A DNA stretch of 64,000 nucleotides from Hyalella azteca (lineage: Eukaryota > Arthropoda > Malacostraca > Amphipoda > Hyalellidae). The notes beneath the pieces are model-generated. The model searched no databases. It was not told the origin of the DNA and saw only the letters and a list, made by a program, of their open reading frames with translations. The position numbers and the translations under genes are program-made. The stretch is from the NCBI RefSeq assembly GCF_000764305.2, contig NW_025936295.1, forward strand, positions 806,001 through 870,000, given 5' to 3'. Each line of letters starts with the position of its first letter. Position 1 is the stretch's first letter. This document shows, in pieces, positions 1 to 12,600 of the stretch.

Positions 1-117
1 CGGTGAAACATCAGGTCCCGATGTACAGTGAAACATCAAGTCCCGATGTACGGTGAAACATCAAGTCCCGATGTACGATGAAACATCAAGTCCCGATGTA
101 CGGTGAAACATCAAGTC
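1..117. repeat. 25-bp tandem repeat, about 4.7 copies
   Basis: Near-perfect head-to-tail copies of a 25-bp unit with core GTGAAACATCAAGTCCCGAT start at 1, 26, 51, 76 and 101. The array probably continues beyond the left edge. It lies downstream of the receptor gene on the minus strand and has no coding potential. Confidence 0.9.
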
Positions 118-299
118 GGTGAAACTGAGTGGCAAGGAAGAGGAAGGGAAAATTTAAAGACGAGGAGAGACTAAAAATGGCGATAGCAATTGCGGCCAAG
201 TTACGTTCAGTTAAGGGGATATTGGAGGAACCCATCAGCTCTCAGTTTGGTTTTGTTGTGAGGTACAGATCAACAATATTGGTCTAAGCAATATCGGCC

Positions 300-660
300 A
301 CCGTAATACTGATGGTTGTTAACCTGCAGCACGGTTACGGGCGTCAGCGTGGGAAAGTTCTAAGCACCACCGTAATCCTGATGGAACCTGCAGCACGGTT
401 ACGGGCGTACACGCGGGAAAAGATGAACAGTTCTAAGCACCACTGTAATCCTGATGGTTAACCTGCAGCACGGTTACGAACTTACGGGCATGCGCGTGGG
501 AAAAGATGAACATTTCTAAGCACCACCGTAATCCTGATGGTTAACTTGCAACACGGTTACGGGCGTGCGCGTGGGAAAAGATGAACATTTCTAAGCACCA
601 CCGTAATCCTGATGGTTAACTTGCAGCACGGTTACGGGCGTCAGCGTGGGGGTTCTGAAC
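300..660. repeat. 75-bp minisatellite overlapping the receptor's coding end
   Basis: Four to five units of 73-83 bp share the segment CTAAGCACCACCGTAATCCT, which begins at about 360, 433, 516 and 591. The unit at 591 is the real end of the receptor reading frame: CTA at 591-593 is the TAG stop on the minus strand. The other units lie downstream of the stop and repeat the same tail-coding sequence with its stop. The array therefore looks like an amplification of the last ~20 codons into the 3' untranslated region. Confidence 0.85.
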
Positions 661-3600
661 TTGTGCAGCGTGAGCTCCAAGAGGAAAACGACGAAGCTGG
701 CGCCCAAAGCGATGCAGAACACGTACATCAGGCCCTCGTACTGAAATATTATGTATTGTGATGAACCCGCAGTATAGGGAATGCAGGAAATAGTGAGAGG
801 TTATAATGGGAGTAATATGATCGTATTGAAATAATAATAATGTTAATCTCTACCAAGTGTTGAGATAATCATAATGCAAATCTCTAAGAAGTATTGAGAA
901 AATCAGAATGCAAATCTGTAAGAAGTGTCGAGATAATTATTTTGCAAATCTCTAAGAAGTGTTGAGATAATCATAATGTTAATCTCTATCAAGTGTTGAT
1001 ATAATCATTATACAAATCTCTAAGAAGTGTTGCGATAATCAATAGGCAAATCTGTCAGAAGTGTTGAGATAATCATTGTGCAAGTCTGAACCGAGTCTTC
1101 ACATGATTTTCATCACATTGAAACGAAACTATAAAAAAGCCAAGTGCCAAATATAATATACAATTCTATCTAGTAAAATAATTTACATATATCCAAACAT
1201 CAAGCAAATTTACAAACGCAACCATATTTACTAAACAAACTTAGCACTTAGTAAACATAGACTTTCGATCATTCCAGTTCCTACGGTAAAATATTTTAAT
1301 TCTAAATGGAATGTGCAAGACCTGGGATAGATTGAGCGGGGCGAGCTCGCTGAGGCTGGGGTGCAGATCGCACGGAACTTTATACGCGATCCTTCGCAAG
1401 TAACTCGTGATGCCGAAGCTGCGTAGGCGCTGTATTCTGCACGCAAAATACAAGGATTTTAAGTAAGCCTCATTTCTGGATCGTGCCGTGATGATGCAAG
1501 TGTGGTTATAGGTTATGGCTTCTGATACTGAGTAAATATTTCAGAATCTTTATGAGGTGATAGCTTTTGAAATTCAGAATATGATATTTGTTATGGTAAC
1601 GTTGTGATGATCTCTTTTAGATTGGATAATTGATGTTTCTGATGAAGAACGCGTTGCTGCTGAAGAAAGTAGAAGGGAAACCCCAAAATTACAGGCCGGT
1701 TACATTAACATCACAAGTAATCAAAGTATTTGAGAAGGTTGTTGCCAGAAGGTTGGTGCAGTACATGGAAGACGCTGACCTTTTCAACAGAAGGCAACAC
1801 GGTTTTAGACGAAATCGTTCCTGTTTATCTCAGTTACTGGAGCATCACCACCAAATCCTGGCCATGCTGGAGGAGGGGGCCGGGGTGGACGTGGTGTATT
1901 TGGACTTCGCGAAAGCGTTTGAAAAAGTCGACCATGGAGTGCTCTTCAGAAAATTAAGACTGCTGGGAGTCGGAGGTGAATTGCTGGCATGGATCCACAG
2001 CTTCCTAACAGAAAGACTACAAGCTGTAGTTGTTGGAGGCTCGAGATCGAGCGTGGCTAAGGTGAAGAGTGGAGTACCACAGGGAACGGTACTCGGCCCA
2101 ATCCTTTTCCTCATCCACATCGCCGACATAGATGTGGCAGTGAACCACGCCACTGCATCGTCATTCGCGGACGACACCAGGATATTAATGACCATCACGG
2201 ACAGGACGGACAGTGAGAGGTTACAAGAAGACCTCTCTGCAATATATGACTGGGCCCTAGTGAACAACATGCAGTTCAACGGGACCAAGTTTGAGGTCCT
2301 GAGGTACAGAGGAACCGGAAGAGCTGGAATGGATCACCGCTACCTGGCACCTGACAACTCGGAAATCGAAGAGAAGCGACTCGTTCGCGATCTAGGAGTG
2401 TTGATGAACAATCAGATCAATTTCGGTGATCACATACCGGCAATAACCGCAAAAGGTAGACAACAGATGGGGTGGATCTGGCGGACGTTCAGAACGAGAG
2501 AAGCGGAACCGATGATCACACTCTTCAGAGCCCTTGTAATACCTATCCTTGAATACTGCTGCCAGCTCTGGACTCCGTTCACACTAGGCGCAATACGGCA
2601 ACTGGAAGGAGTCCAACGAACCTTTACTTCCAGGATCAGAGGGATGGAGAATTTTAACTACTGGGGGAGGTTACAGCGACTGAATTTGTACTCACTGCAG
2701 AGGAGACGGGAGAGGTATGTCATTCTGTACACATGGAAAATGATAACCGGAATGGTGCCAAACTTCGAGAGCGAGACCTTCAAGATTCAGACATATCACA
2801 ACGAGAGAAGGGGGAGACTGTGCAAGATCCCTCCCCTGCGTAACAGATCCGCAGTCAGATTTCAATCCCTGCGAGAAGGATCACTCTCCGTGGCAGGACC
2901 AAGGCTGTTCAACGCCCTACCAAGGGATCTAAGAGAGGGGGAGTTCACCCTGGAGACCTTCAAGAGACAGCTAGACGTGTTCCTGAGCACAATCCCAGAT
3001 CGACCTCCCCTGCAACACTACCAGCGGCGAGAAGCAAGCAACAGCATCGTGCATCAGGTGGCCCAAATGAGGGCGGATGAACGATAATCAGAGGCGGCGA
3101 TCCATCGTGGCCTGGGACTGCTATGTCCCAAACAAATACTATGGATACTAAGGAAGCATATGTCCAACGGTAATTCAGTTGACGGATGCCAACAAAGGCT
3201 TGCACTTAAATAAGCTTCACTTTTAGCAAATAAAAATCACATTTCGTAGATCACATCAGATCCCACCATTACGAAGATACTGTTTGGATTCTCCCACAAT
3301 AAAGGCTCTATAGAAGTACAAATTTTCATTTCAGTTTCATATTTACGAACTGATTTCTATTCCATTAACTAGTTGGACACTTGGCCACCTAAACCACATA
3401 CACATGATGGACAGTCACTTAATCATCATCACCACCACACGCACATCACACCACCACCACACGCACATCACACCACCACCACACGCACATCACACCACCA
3501 CCACACGCACATCACCACCCCACCACACGCACATCACACCACCACACGCACATCACACCACCACACGCACATCACCCCACCCCACGCACATCACCACACG

Positions 3601-6600
3601 CACATCACCACACGCACATCACACCACCACACGCACATCACCTCACCACACGCACATCACCCCACCACGCGCACATCACCACACGCACATCACCCCACCA
3701 CACGCACATCACCACACGCACATGATGTCCACATGGTAGGTAAGGCGACTGTTGCGCTGCAAGCCGAAGGAGTCCAGGCGAGTCGCGTACTCCTCGTAAC
3801 CGACGTAGAAACGACAAACGTGGTTGCGCTTCTCGTATAGGTTGGACCGACCGACTGCAGACGAGTAGGTATCTAGGGAAGAAATAATGATGAGCTGAAG
3901 AATTGTTGATAGAAGTAATAGTCAACGTTAGGACCACTTGGCTGATCAAATTTTATAGTAGGACTGATTTGTTCATTGGAACGCCGGTTAAAATCTATCT
4001 ATCATCTTATAGAAAAGAATCAAAAGTNCACACGCACATCACCCCACCACCACACGCACATCACCCCACGCACACCACCACACGCACATCACCACACCAC
4101 ATCACCACACGCACATCACCACACCACATCACCACACGCACATCACTACACGCACATCACCCCACCACACACACATCACCCCACGCACATCACCACCCCA
4201 CCACACGCACATCACCCCACCACCACACGCACATCACCACATCACCACACGCACATCACCCCACCACACGCACATCACCACACGCACATGATGTCCACAT
4301 GGTAGGTAAGGCGACTGTTGCGCTGCAAGCCGAAGGAGTCGAGGCGAGTCGCGTACTCCTCGTAACCGACGTAGAAACGACAAACGTGGTTGCGCTTCTC
4401 GTATAGGTTGGACCGACCGACTGCAGACGAGTAGGTATCTAGGGAAGAAATAATGATGAGCTGAAGAATTGTTGATAGAAGTAATAGTCAACGTTAGGAC
4501 CACTTGGCTGATCAAATTTTATAGTAGGACTGATTTGTTCATTGGAACGCCGGTTAAAATCTATCTATCATCTTATAGAAAAGAATCAAAAGTATACAAA
4601 GAGAATACATGAACCTGAAATTTTATGACCAGTCTCTAAACTTGAACGAGGAATTAATTTCCAATTCAATTACTGAATTAATACTGTAAGTATGTATACA
4701 AAAAGTCGGGGGTGAATATTATTTACTGCCCATCTTCAGATATTATGGGCTTATCAAATTCAGCTCACCTATAAGGGCGTACTTCCCTTCAGAAACCTTT
4801 TCGAAGAATTCTTCATCCACTTTAGAATCATCGACCATTCGTAGCTTATCCCTAATTTGACTCAGAGGTGGTTTATCTTGCATCTGAAACAAAGAACTTG
4901 CTACATTTTATTTACTGACTCAACCTTGCACGGTAGCTGTATGATTAGAAGACTTTTGTAAAGTGTTGAACGTACGAAATGAGTGAAACTTATAATATTA
5001 CGAATGCACACCGTATAGGTTTGACATATCGATCCATCGCCGCACAATATTTTTTCGCTGCGCTATTCCTATATTATGTCATCATAAAGCAACGCGTTAA
5101 ATTCAGGTTAAAGAGCTAATCAATTGCACAAATTTAGAGGAATTATACTAGGAAGATGGATCTGTTTGCACAAGAGGTCTAACAAAACGAATCATTGAAA
5201 GATATCATACCATAAAGAAAGGGTAGGTGTAAGTGCTGGGGCGGGCGAAAGGAATGGTGGGCGAGTTTGCGAGATCTACGCCCGTGTCGATGGTTTTAGA
5301 CCTGCGCAAAAATAGAAATTGTTAAGACAATTATATATTTACATCATTAGTTTTCTTTAATCAAAAGCTAAAAAGAAAGTATTATAAGTGAGAAAACACA
5401 TTGAAAGCTTCTCGTGCAGCGAGAAAGTAGGTTGCTTATCGCTTCGATTGTTTTTCTGAGAAGGCAACTGATGAAAAACAGTATCGCTAACCCATTCAAT
5501 GGGACTGGAATCTCACGATACTCAGATTTTTATAAGAAAATTTACCCTATGGAGAGATTGTTTTATATGAAACTAAGGTGCTTCACTTATGAATTTTCAA
5601 AGACTTTCATATATTTTTAAACAATAGGAAAGTTACGTGAATCATTCGAAAACATCAATGCATCTGTATGATGTGGGATTGCTAGAAGCGCGTTACGAGG
5701 CCCTACAAGTCTGATGGGCGTGTGTTGGGGTGAAGTGCGTGTGGTGAGGTGATGTGCGTGTGGTGGGGTGATGTGCGTGTGTTGGGGTGAAGTGCGTGTG
5801 GTGAGGTGATGTAGGGTGATGTGCGTGTGGTGGGGTGATGTGCGTGTGGTGGGGTGATGTGCGTGTGGTTGGGTGATGTGCGTGTGGTGGGGTGATGTGC
5901 GTGTGGTTGGGTGATGTGCACACGCTTGGTTGTTCCGAGCGCCTTGTGGTTCGGTTAACCGGTAAGACATGCGAGTCGAGTGACCAAACTGCAATAAGGT
6001 AGAGAGGTGTTCCTCCTAACATTGATTTAGATCTGCCATTCCTTGGCAATGATAATGAAGTTTTCCTTCCTAACAGTGATGGAGAGGTGCCCCTTCTAAC
6101 AATGATCCAGAGGTGTGCCTTCGTAACAATGAAACCAAGGTTGTCCCTTCCTAAAAAAAGATATATAAATATCCGTTTCTAGCGATGTAGTGAGACAAAC
6201 CCTTCTTGAAAATGATACATGACCCTAACAATGTTGAATATGAGGCCCACCATAGCGGTAAGGCCAGATAGGAAGTGATCGCTCCATTGTAGGTGGCCGT
6301 GACGACGAGCACCACGAGCACCACTGGGATGGTCAGCACACGGACGCTGGTCAGCTTTGGGTCTTTAGGTGAAACTGTCGGTATTCAAAGTGTTATGGTT
6401 TTAAATAATCTTAATCGTTTTCTGAAGTTGAAATAGACGAATTTTTGTTGATCCAAAGATCTTATTTATGTCAGTCACATTAGAGCCTGGTGCTTGATGT
6501 AATAAATGGAACAATAATTCGTCTATCCCCTATTTTATCACCTATAAAAGATTTACAGATCATAACACAAAAATGAACGAAATAAGACTATATCTATGGC

Positions 6601-9600
6601 CTGACCTGTGCTATCAAATATATCGGCAGAATGAAACTAAATTCATAAAAAACACGTTTCTTCCAGAGCAACGATGAAGTATTGCCTATATGACAATACT
6701 TCGATATATTAAGTGGTAGACCGCCACGAAACTATGCACAAAAAAAAAACAGAGCTCCATCTAGTTTCAATTCATTCGACTAAGAGCAAAGATAAATAAG
6801 ATATTTAACTAAATAAAATGCAACCCACTTTGACTGAAGGTAAACCGAAGGCTCTCGACAATGAACGTAAGGGACTCGAAATTGATTGGCTTTCTGTAGT
6901 GACGGAGCGTGATGAGTAGGATGACTCCAGTGGCCAAAAGATTAATTAAGAAGATGCCGACCAGAACCTGGTAAAATTTAGATGAAACTTTAATCGTTAA
7001 TTTAAAACTTCATTTACCCAGAAAGAAAAAAATGTATCCGAATGTAATAGTTCCAATGGATACAGCGAAAACTGAGATATCACGTTGAATAGATTCTATA
7101 TCTATTGATTGTGCCTTATTATTTCTCGAAATATTGTTTGTCCATGCGTAGATTTTTTACAGGGGCAGCATGGGTACGACCCATGGCTTTTGCTTTCCTT
7201 GGATACATGATAACAAAGTTGTCGTTTTGACCTCGAGATTACGTTTCTATTTGTAAAGGAAGGATGAGACAAAAAAATGAATATTCTAAGCAACCACATT
7301 AGAGGGACGTGAAAAATGTTGTTATACATTTGCGTAACCCTGATGCTGTTGCTTCTGGTACTGACATAGCTTGACTCTCCTTGGATTCTTTTGGATAGCC
7401 CACGAATCGTTGGTGCTCCAAGTATGTACGCGTTCATGAACAGACTAGATAAAGCTATGGAAATATATATGTTCAGATTTGAAATGCCTAGCTCCTTATC
7501 GAACCCGGTGGAAGTCTAGTAGCTACTTCAAACTATCGTCAGTCATGAAAAGATCCGGTCAAATGATACGATATTAGATCTTCTGTGAACAAGCCACGAA
7601 AAGGAAAAGAATCGGCGACATGCCACATCAGGCCTACACTTCAGCGCCGACATCACTATGTTATGTTATGTCTTTCGTTAGATAGAGCTTATGAGGCCTG
7701 ACGGTGACCTGATGACAAATAGTGCTGGCAGCGTGGCTGAGGACTTTCAAACAGGATACCATGGTGCTATTGCAGGCGGCGAGAGATTTCATTTTGGTGG
7801 TTCAACTTCTAAAGGACGTAACTTTAACGCGGAGAACATTTTTCTCACTGGATTCTTTTGGCCACAAAGTAGGGCTACCAGGACTCTGACGTTGGTTCAG
7901 ATAACATACAAGAACACAAACACCCGCGTTGTCTTGAATCGGCAACTAATAAGCGGGTCGAGCGTTCAGCGTTATAGAGCTTATATAGAAACCTATATGT
8001 AGCTCACTAACGTTTTCCTAGAAAGATTGGTTTCCTTTAGTTTCTGTTATCCTATCTATTCAATGTGAGATAATGAGAAAGGCTAAACATTTACTATATC
8101 ACTATTGCATATAAAAAGTCACTAAAAAATTTCCTTTGTTTGTTATCACATTGGTAATAAATCACGTAAATAAACACGCAACACTGTACACAAAACTTTT
8201 TGAGGTCTCAAGCTCAGGGCTGAAAATCTACTATACCAGGTAAGTTGGTTTGGCGATTCTGACTCTGCAACGAATAAATCAATTCGAAAATCCAAGATAT
8301 GGTATATACAAATTTATTTGTAATCTCACCTCGGGGCTGAAGATTTTCAGGAGCAGATAAGGTTGTTTGACGAGCCTGGCTGAGTTTGATACCATCACAA
8401 GTCCCTCTGACCCCAGATACTCGGCAAAATCAATGGCAACTCGACGATCCCAAGAAGGCGAGAAGTCTAGAGGTCCTATTTCTGCCTCCTGCTCCCACAC
8501 GTACAAATTGGAATAGTGATAGGGATGAAGATGGCTGGTATAGAGGTCCTATTTCTGCCTCCTGCTCCCACGTACAAATTGGAATAGTGATAGGGATGAA
8601 GATGGCTGGTAGAATTTATTTGAATGTTTGTGTTATTTTTGTTTGAGGACATCCCTAGCAAAGACGTTGCTATTTTAGGTTTACGTTATTGTGAATTCAT
8701 AATTCAGTTGAGATTTTTCAATATCAGGACATTTGAATATTAAAAAAATAAATAGTATTGCTTAATCTCAATAAATGGCGGAACTGTTGAAAAATATAAT
8801 TGAATGCACAGAATTCTAACAACTATGATGAATATTACTAAACTAAACGCTGATAGCAAGAAATACAAAGCAATAATTTCACAATCCAAATCATTTTCCG
8901 ATCTTAAACTCTTCTAAAGAATGAAGTACCTGCGAATTTATGTTAACAAAGATCTTTCGAAGTTTCATCCTTCTAGTTTATCGCGATTATTTCGATTCAA
9001 GTTTAAAATATGATATCCTCCACATGATCATATGAAATGACAGATTTCGCAAATTTGTTCTATTTAAATTTATCTATCATTTAAACATCTTTTCAAAACC
9101 GAGTTCAAGCCACGATATTCGGGGTTTTCGGTGTCACCCAACCCTGACTCTCCTTTAGTTCATTGAGTTTTTTTATAACGATTAATGAGAGCAATAGATT
9201 CAGTTTCGCAACATGTTTTTTGTGTAAAAAAAGACACACTGCAGCTGTTGACGAATGGATGAGGCTTATTAATGACTATAAAGTCATTAATAGGGTAAAA
9301 TCTCAAGGGTACCACTTGGTAAAGTCTCAAGGGTACCACTTTGTCTTGGTAAAGTCTCAAGGGTACCACTTTGCTACTGACGTTATCACAATTTTTTTGC
9401 ATTCAATTAAATTATCGGTGGAACATATTTCTATCAATACGTAGTCAACGTGTTATCAAAGAAGGAATAAGTTATTTTTGCGATGAATATTTACAAGAAT
9501 GGTTGTAAGTGACTAAGTGTAGAAAAATTACTTTTCTGTTGATTAGGCCGACCATGCCATTCCAGGAGCCATTTTTCAGCTGGGAACCGAAGCCGTCGGT

Positions 9601-12600
9601 GGGGCGTAGGACCGTTGTAAAATTCATGAATTTTGCGATAGCACGAGCAACCTCGGCACAAAAGCCTCTCGCGGTCTCTAAAGTGGATTTGGATACATCC
9701 TTTTCCAGTTCAAAACAGCCAGGCTTCTGCTCATAAAAAGGGCCCCATGTTTAAGACAATATTGTCCTTGGAGTAGTCGGTTTTACACACTCAAGAGTTG
9801 CAAGACCATTACGTTGTAGCAAAAGCAGGATACTATTATATATTACGAATACTATTCTCATCAGTATACCAACACAATGCCCAGCAAAGTAATTAAACCT
9901 TTTAACGTTGCCTCTAGCAGGTCCCATTAAAAAAATGCTACCGTATATCATTTAATTATTACCCACGTTTATAATTTATAAAATAGCTTTTATTTTGTAT
10001 TCTGACTTTGATCTTCTGGTATACGTGGCGAGTTAAAAAAGCAGTGAACTTCCAGCTGGAAGAAATATTTACACGATTTGGATACACAAAAGAGCAATCT
10101 ACTGAATCGCATGATCTACTCTAAGCGTTCTTGCCAATGTTGCAATACGCCTTATGTTTTGAAGCTCCCCAATTCCCCCAACGCTCTGTGTGACTTAATT
10201 AATTTATTTAAGCTTCAAATCACTCTTTGAACTTGAGAACATAACTTGGACCGAAGGAGCTCATCATATAAATTCAATAGCCTGCTTGCTCAAGTGAAAT
10301 CTGCTGGCCCTGTTGAATGCCGACTGCCCAGCTGACAATGACTATGTGAACTCTGGCTATTTTTCAACGTAATATAATTATTAACTTTAATGAACAGTCG
10401 CAATTCCAATCTTCAACACTTACATCCAAGCACGTAACGACAACTAGAGAACCCATGAAATTGCGCGGTACCGTCGGCCAGAAAGGCTCCAGTTCTTCCA
10501 CCTGAACTTTGGAGTCGTTATAAAAGTTGTGTACATGCGCTGCGGCTTGTAGCGTCACGCCCTCAGGGACGGAGGAGAAAACTCTCAGCACCAGAACCTG
10601 GGACGCGTTGGCGCTGCGACAAGAAAGCATTTCTTCAAGTGTATTTCTTGAAATTTCTATATAAAAATTTAGTTCTTCTTGAAAATGTACTCATTTGAAG
10701 TCAAGAGTAGCCAGCAGTGAATTTCATATATTTTCAGTACGAATTAAATAGACGGTAAAAACTACGTTCATGCATTACCAAAATTATCATCCATTTATAG
10801 GTGCAAGTGCAACCGATAATTTTTTCTTAAATGCATATTCTATGTCTTCGGTAATACATTTCTAATATTTTAGTTAATAAAAGTCCTCAAATATAAATGG
10901 ATAATTAAATTTGATACAAAAAATTACCTACTTAACTCACCTGTCGTTTAGACTTTGACTCATGAGTAAGACCAGCCCTTGCGAGGCGAAAAATAATTCA
11001 GGCTCCAGTTTACGTATCACTTCTGACTCTCCAGCTTCGGTCAGCTCTTCGCTCGGGTGCAAAACCCACAGGAATTTCACACGCTTTGAAAAACCAAAGT
11101 TTAAATGCTTATCAAGAATTATGTAGCCAAGAAATGCTAGGAAAATTAATAAATCAATTTTACTCAAAACCCACAGGAATTTCACACGCTTTAAAAAACC
11201 AAAGTTAAAATGCTTATCAAGAATTATGTACCTATCCAAGAATTGCTAGTTACTGCTAAACTTCCTGGAGACCAGCTTGATCATTAGTTAAAAAGTCCAA
11301 GAGTATAAGTTTCAATATAGATGGAACCAATGAGCTGGTTCCTAGTCGTTTTCACTTGAAACTTCCTATAGGCATTTTCTGCAGTTTCCAAGACGTTTGT
11401 TAATTTGGTTCGAGGCAACTGACCAATTAGAATACTTGTACTTCCACGTGACAGTTTTTTGACGTGACAGGCGCGTTATTTGCAATGTCAACGTTTGATT
11501 TACGTACTTTGATGTCTCATAAATGGCACATAGACACAAACGTAATGCACTCTCAAAAACAATTTTAAACAAAAAATTCAAATTGCCAAACACTCAGTTT
11601 TTTAAGAAACACATAATAACAAAATTGTAAAGTTAAAGTAAGGCAAGAACCGTGGCCTTAAATTTTTGAAAATAAGAAGAGGAAAAAATTGAAAAATCGT
11701 CAATATTTCAAAATGAAGTGCAATTCAAATTAAACAGCCTTTTGTAAGAAATAACAATCAAATCTACTTACCGATATGCTTATGATTCCATTATAGAACA
11801 GGTCGTGCGACTTGATCAGAAATAAATTTTTCATTACAATTTTTAATGTCAAGGTATATATTTGTACAGCGAATACCGTGCACACCTAATAAAATATTAA
11901 CAGGCACACAAAGAACAGATATGATAGCAAAGACCTTGACAGCTGCGCGTTATCGAAGCTGAATATTTGAAATCTTGCATGAATTACTCGTAATTAAAAC
12001 AGCCCGAATAAATACGGCTTTCAGACTGCAACGCATCCCAGATAATAAAATGACATTGAAACGTAAATTAATTATTTCAGTCGTTTGCTTCTGACGATTT
12101 GGAATGCATCGCATGATTTGCAGTGCAGTCCAATACGGAAGTCTATTCGTAATTATAGCGAAGTACAGACATTGTCGCGAAAATACCATGTCACTATGAA
12201 ATCCGTGACTATCAACTGACGTTTGAAAATTAAGAAAATTTTGAGAGTTAGACATCATTAACCTCAACTGTTTAGGTTTATAATGCAGGAAAACTCATTA
12301 CTAACTCAGAAAAAAATTGAAAGAAAAAATGATAATGTTTATCCCTTTGAACTTGTATCAACAATCAAAGCAACTGGTTAATCACGTTAGGAGAACGATA
12401 AAACCATGGAAACTACGTATGGTATGCAGTATAGTTACCTTTTTAACGAATTCTGTGAGATATTTGAGGTCACCCCACACCACCAACTCAGATGGGCTGA
12501 AGTAAGGGTCGTAGTTGTGCAAGATAGCAGGTAACCACGAGGGGTTATTAGCTGATGACGTTACATACAGCGTAGCTGGCAGGCCGTGTGAGCTCAATGC

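Larger units (their letters stand above)
591..5301 (-). other. Receptor S2 and TM4 exons 10-14
   Basis: Exon 5301-5211 gives SKTIDTGVDLANSPTIPFAR. Exon 4883-4769 gives MQDKPPLSQIRDKLRMVDD and VDEEFFEKVSEGKYALI. Exon 3872-3722 gives YEKRNHVCRFYVGYEEYATR and SFGLQRNSRLTYHVDI, matching the IR pattern in which an E-containing segment precedes FAL-KNSPL. Exon 1436-1322 gives IQRLRSFGITSYLRRIAY and VPCDLHPSLSELAPLNLSQ. The last exon, 740-591, encodes TM4 (YEGLMYVFCIALGASFVVFL) and a short intracellular tail ending HQDYGGA. All phases are consistent, which is why the short 91-nt exon 10 is trusted. Confidence 0.82.
8330..9726 (-). other. Receptor S1 ligand-binding exons 6-7
   Basis: Exon 9726-9532 encodes KPGCFELEKD, ETARGFCAEVARAIAKFMNF and KNGSWNGMVGLINRK. 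These match the S1 half of iGluR/IR ligand-binding domains (pattern GFC..., NG.WNGMVG). Exon 8488-8330 continues with EAEIGPLDFSPSWDRRVAID, VMVSNSARL and LLLKIFSPE, which lead into TM1. Both exons are exact multiples of three in phase 0. The proline-rich PPF motif common at the start of S1 is not present. An in-frame WGPF lies upstream of 9726, but an in-frame TAA precedes it with no AG between, so the acceptor here is uncertain. Confidence 0.8.

Noticed and set aside
1..1090. Possible CRISPR array at the left edge
   Set aside because: Units are contiguous without unique spacers and the window is an animal genome with introns.
3373..4406. His/Thr-rich open frames of 100-167 codons
   Set aside because: They are produced by the CACCACACGCACAT repeat being open in several frames; there is no start context or domain.
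5617..6049. Minus-strand His/Thr/Pro-rich open frames
   Set aside because: The same minisatellite in inverted orientation, lying in a receptor intron.
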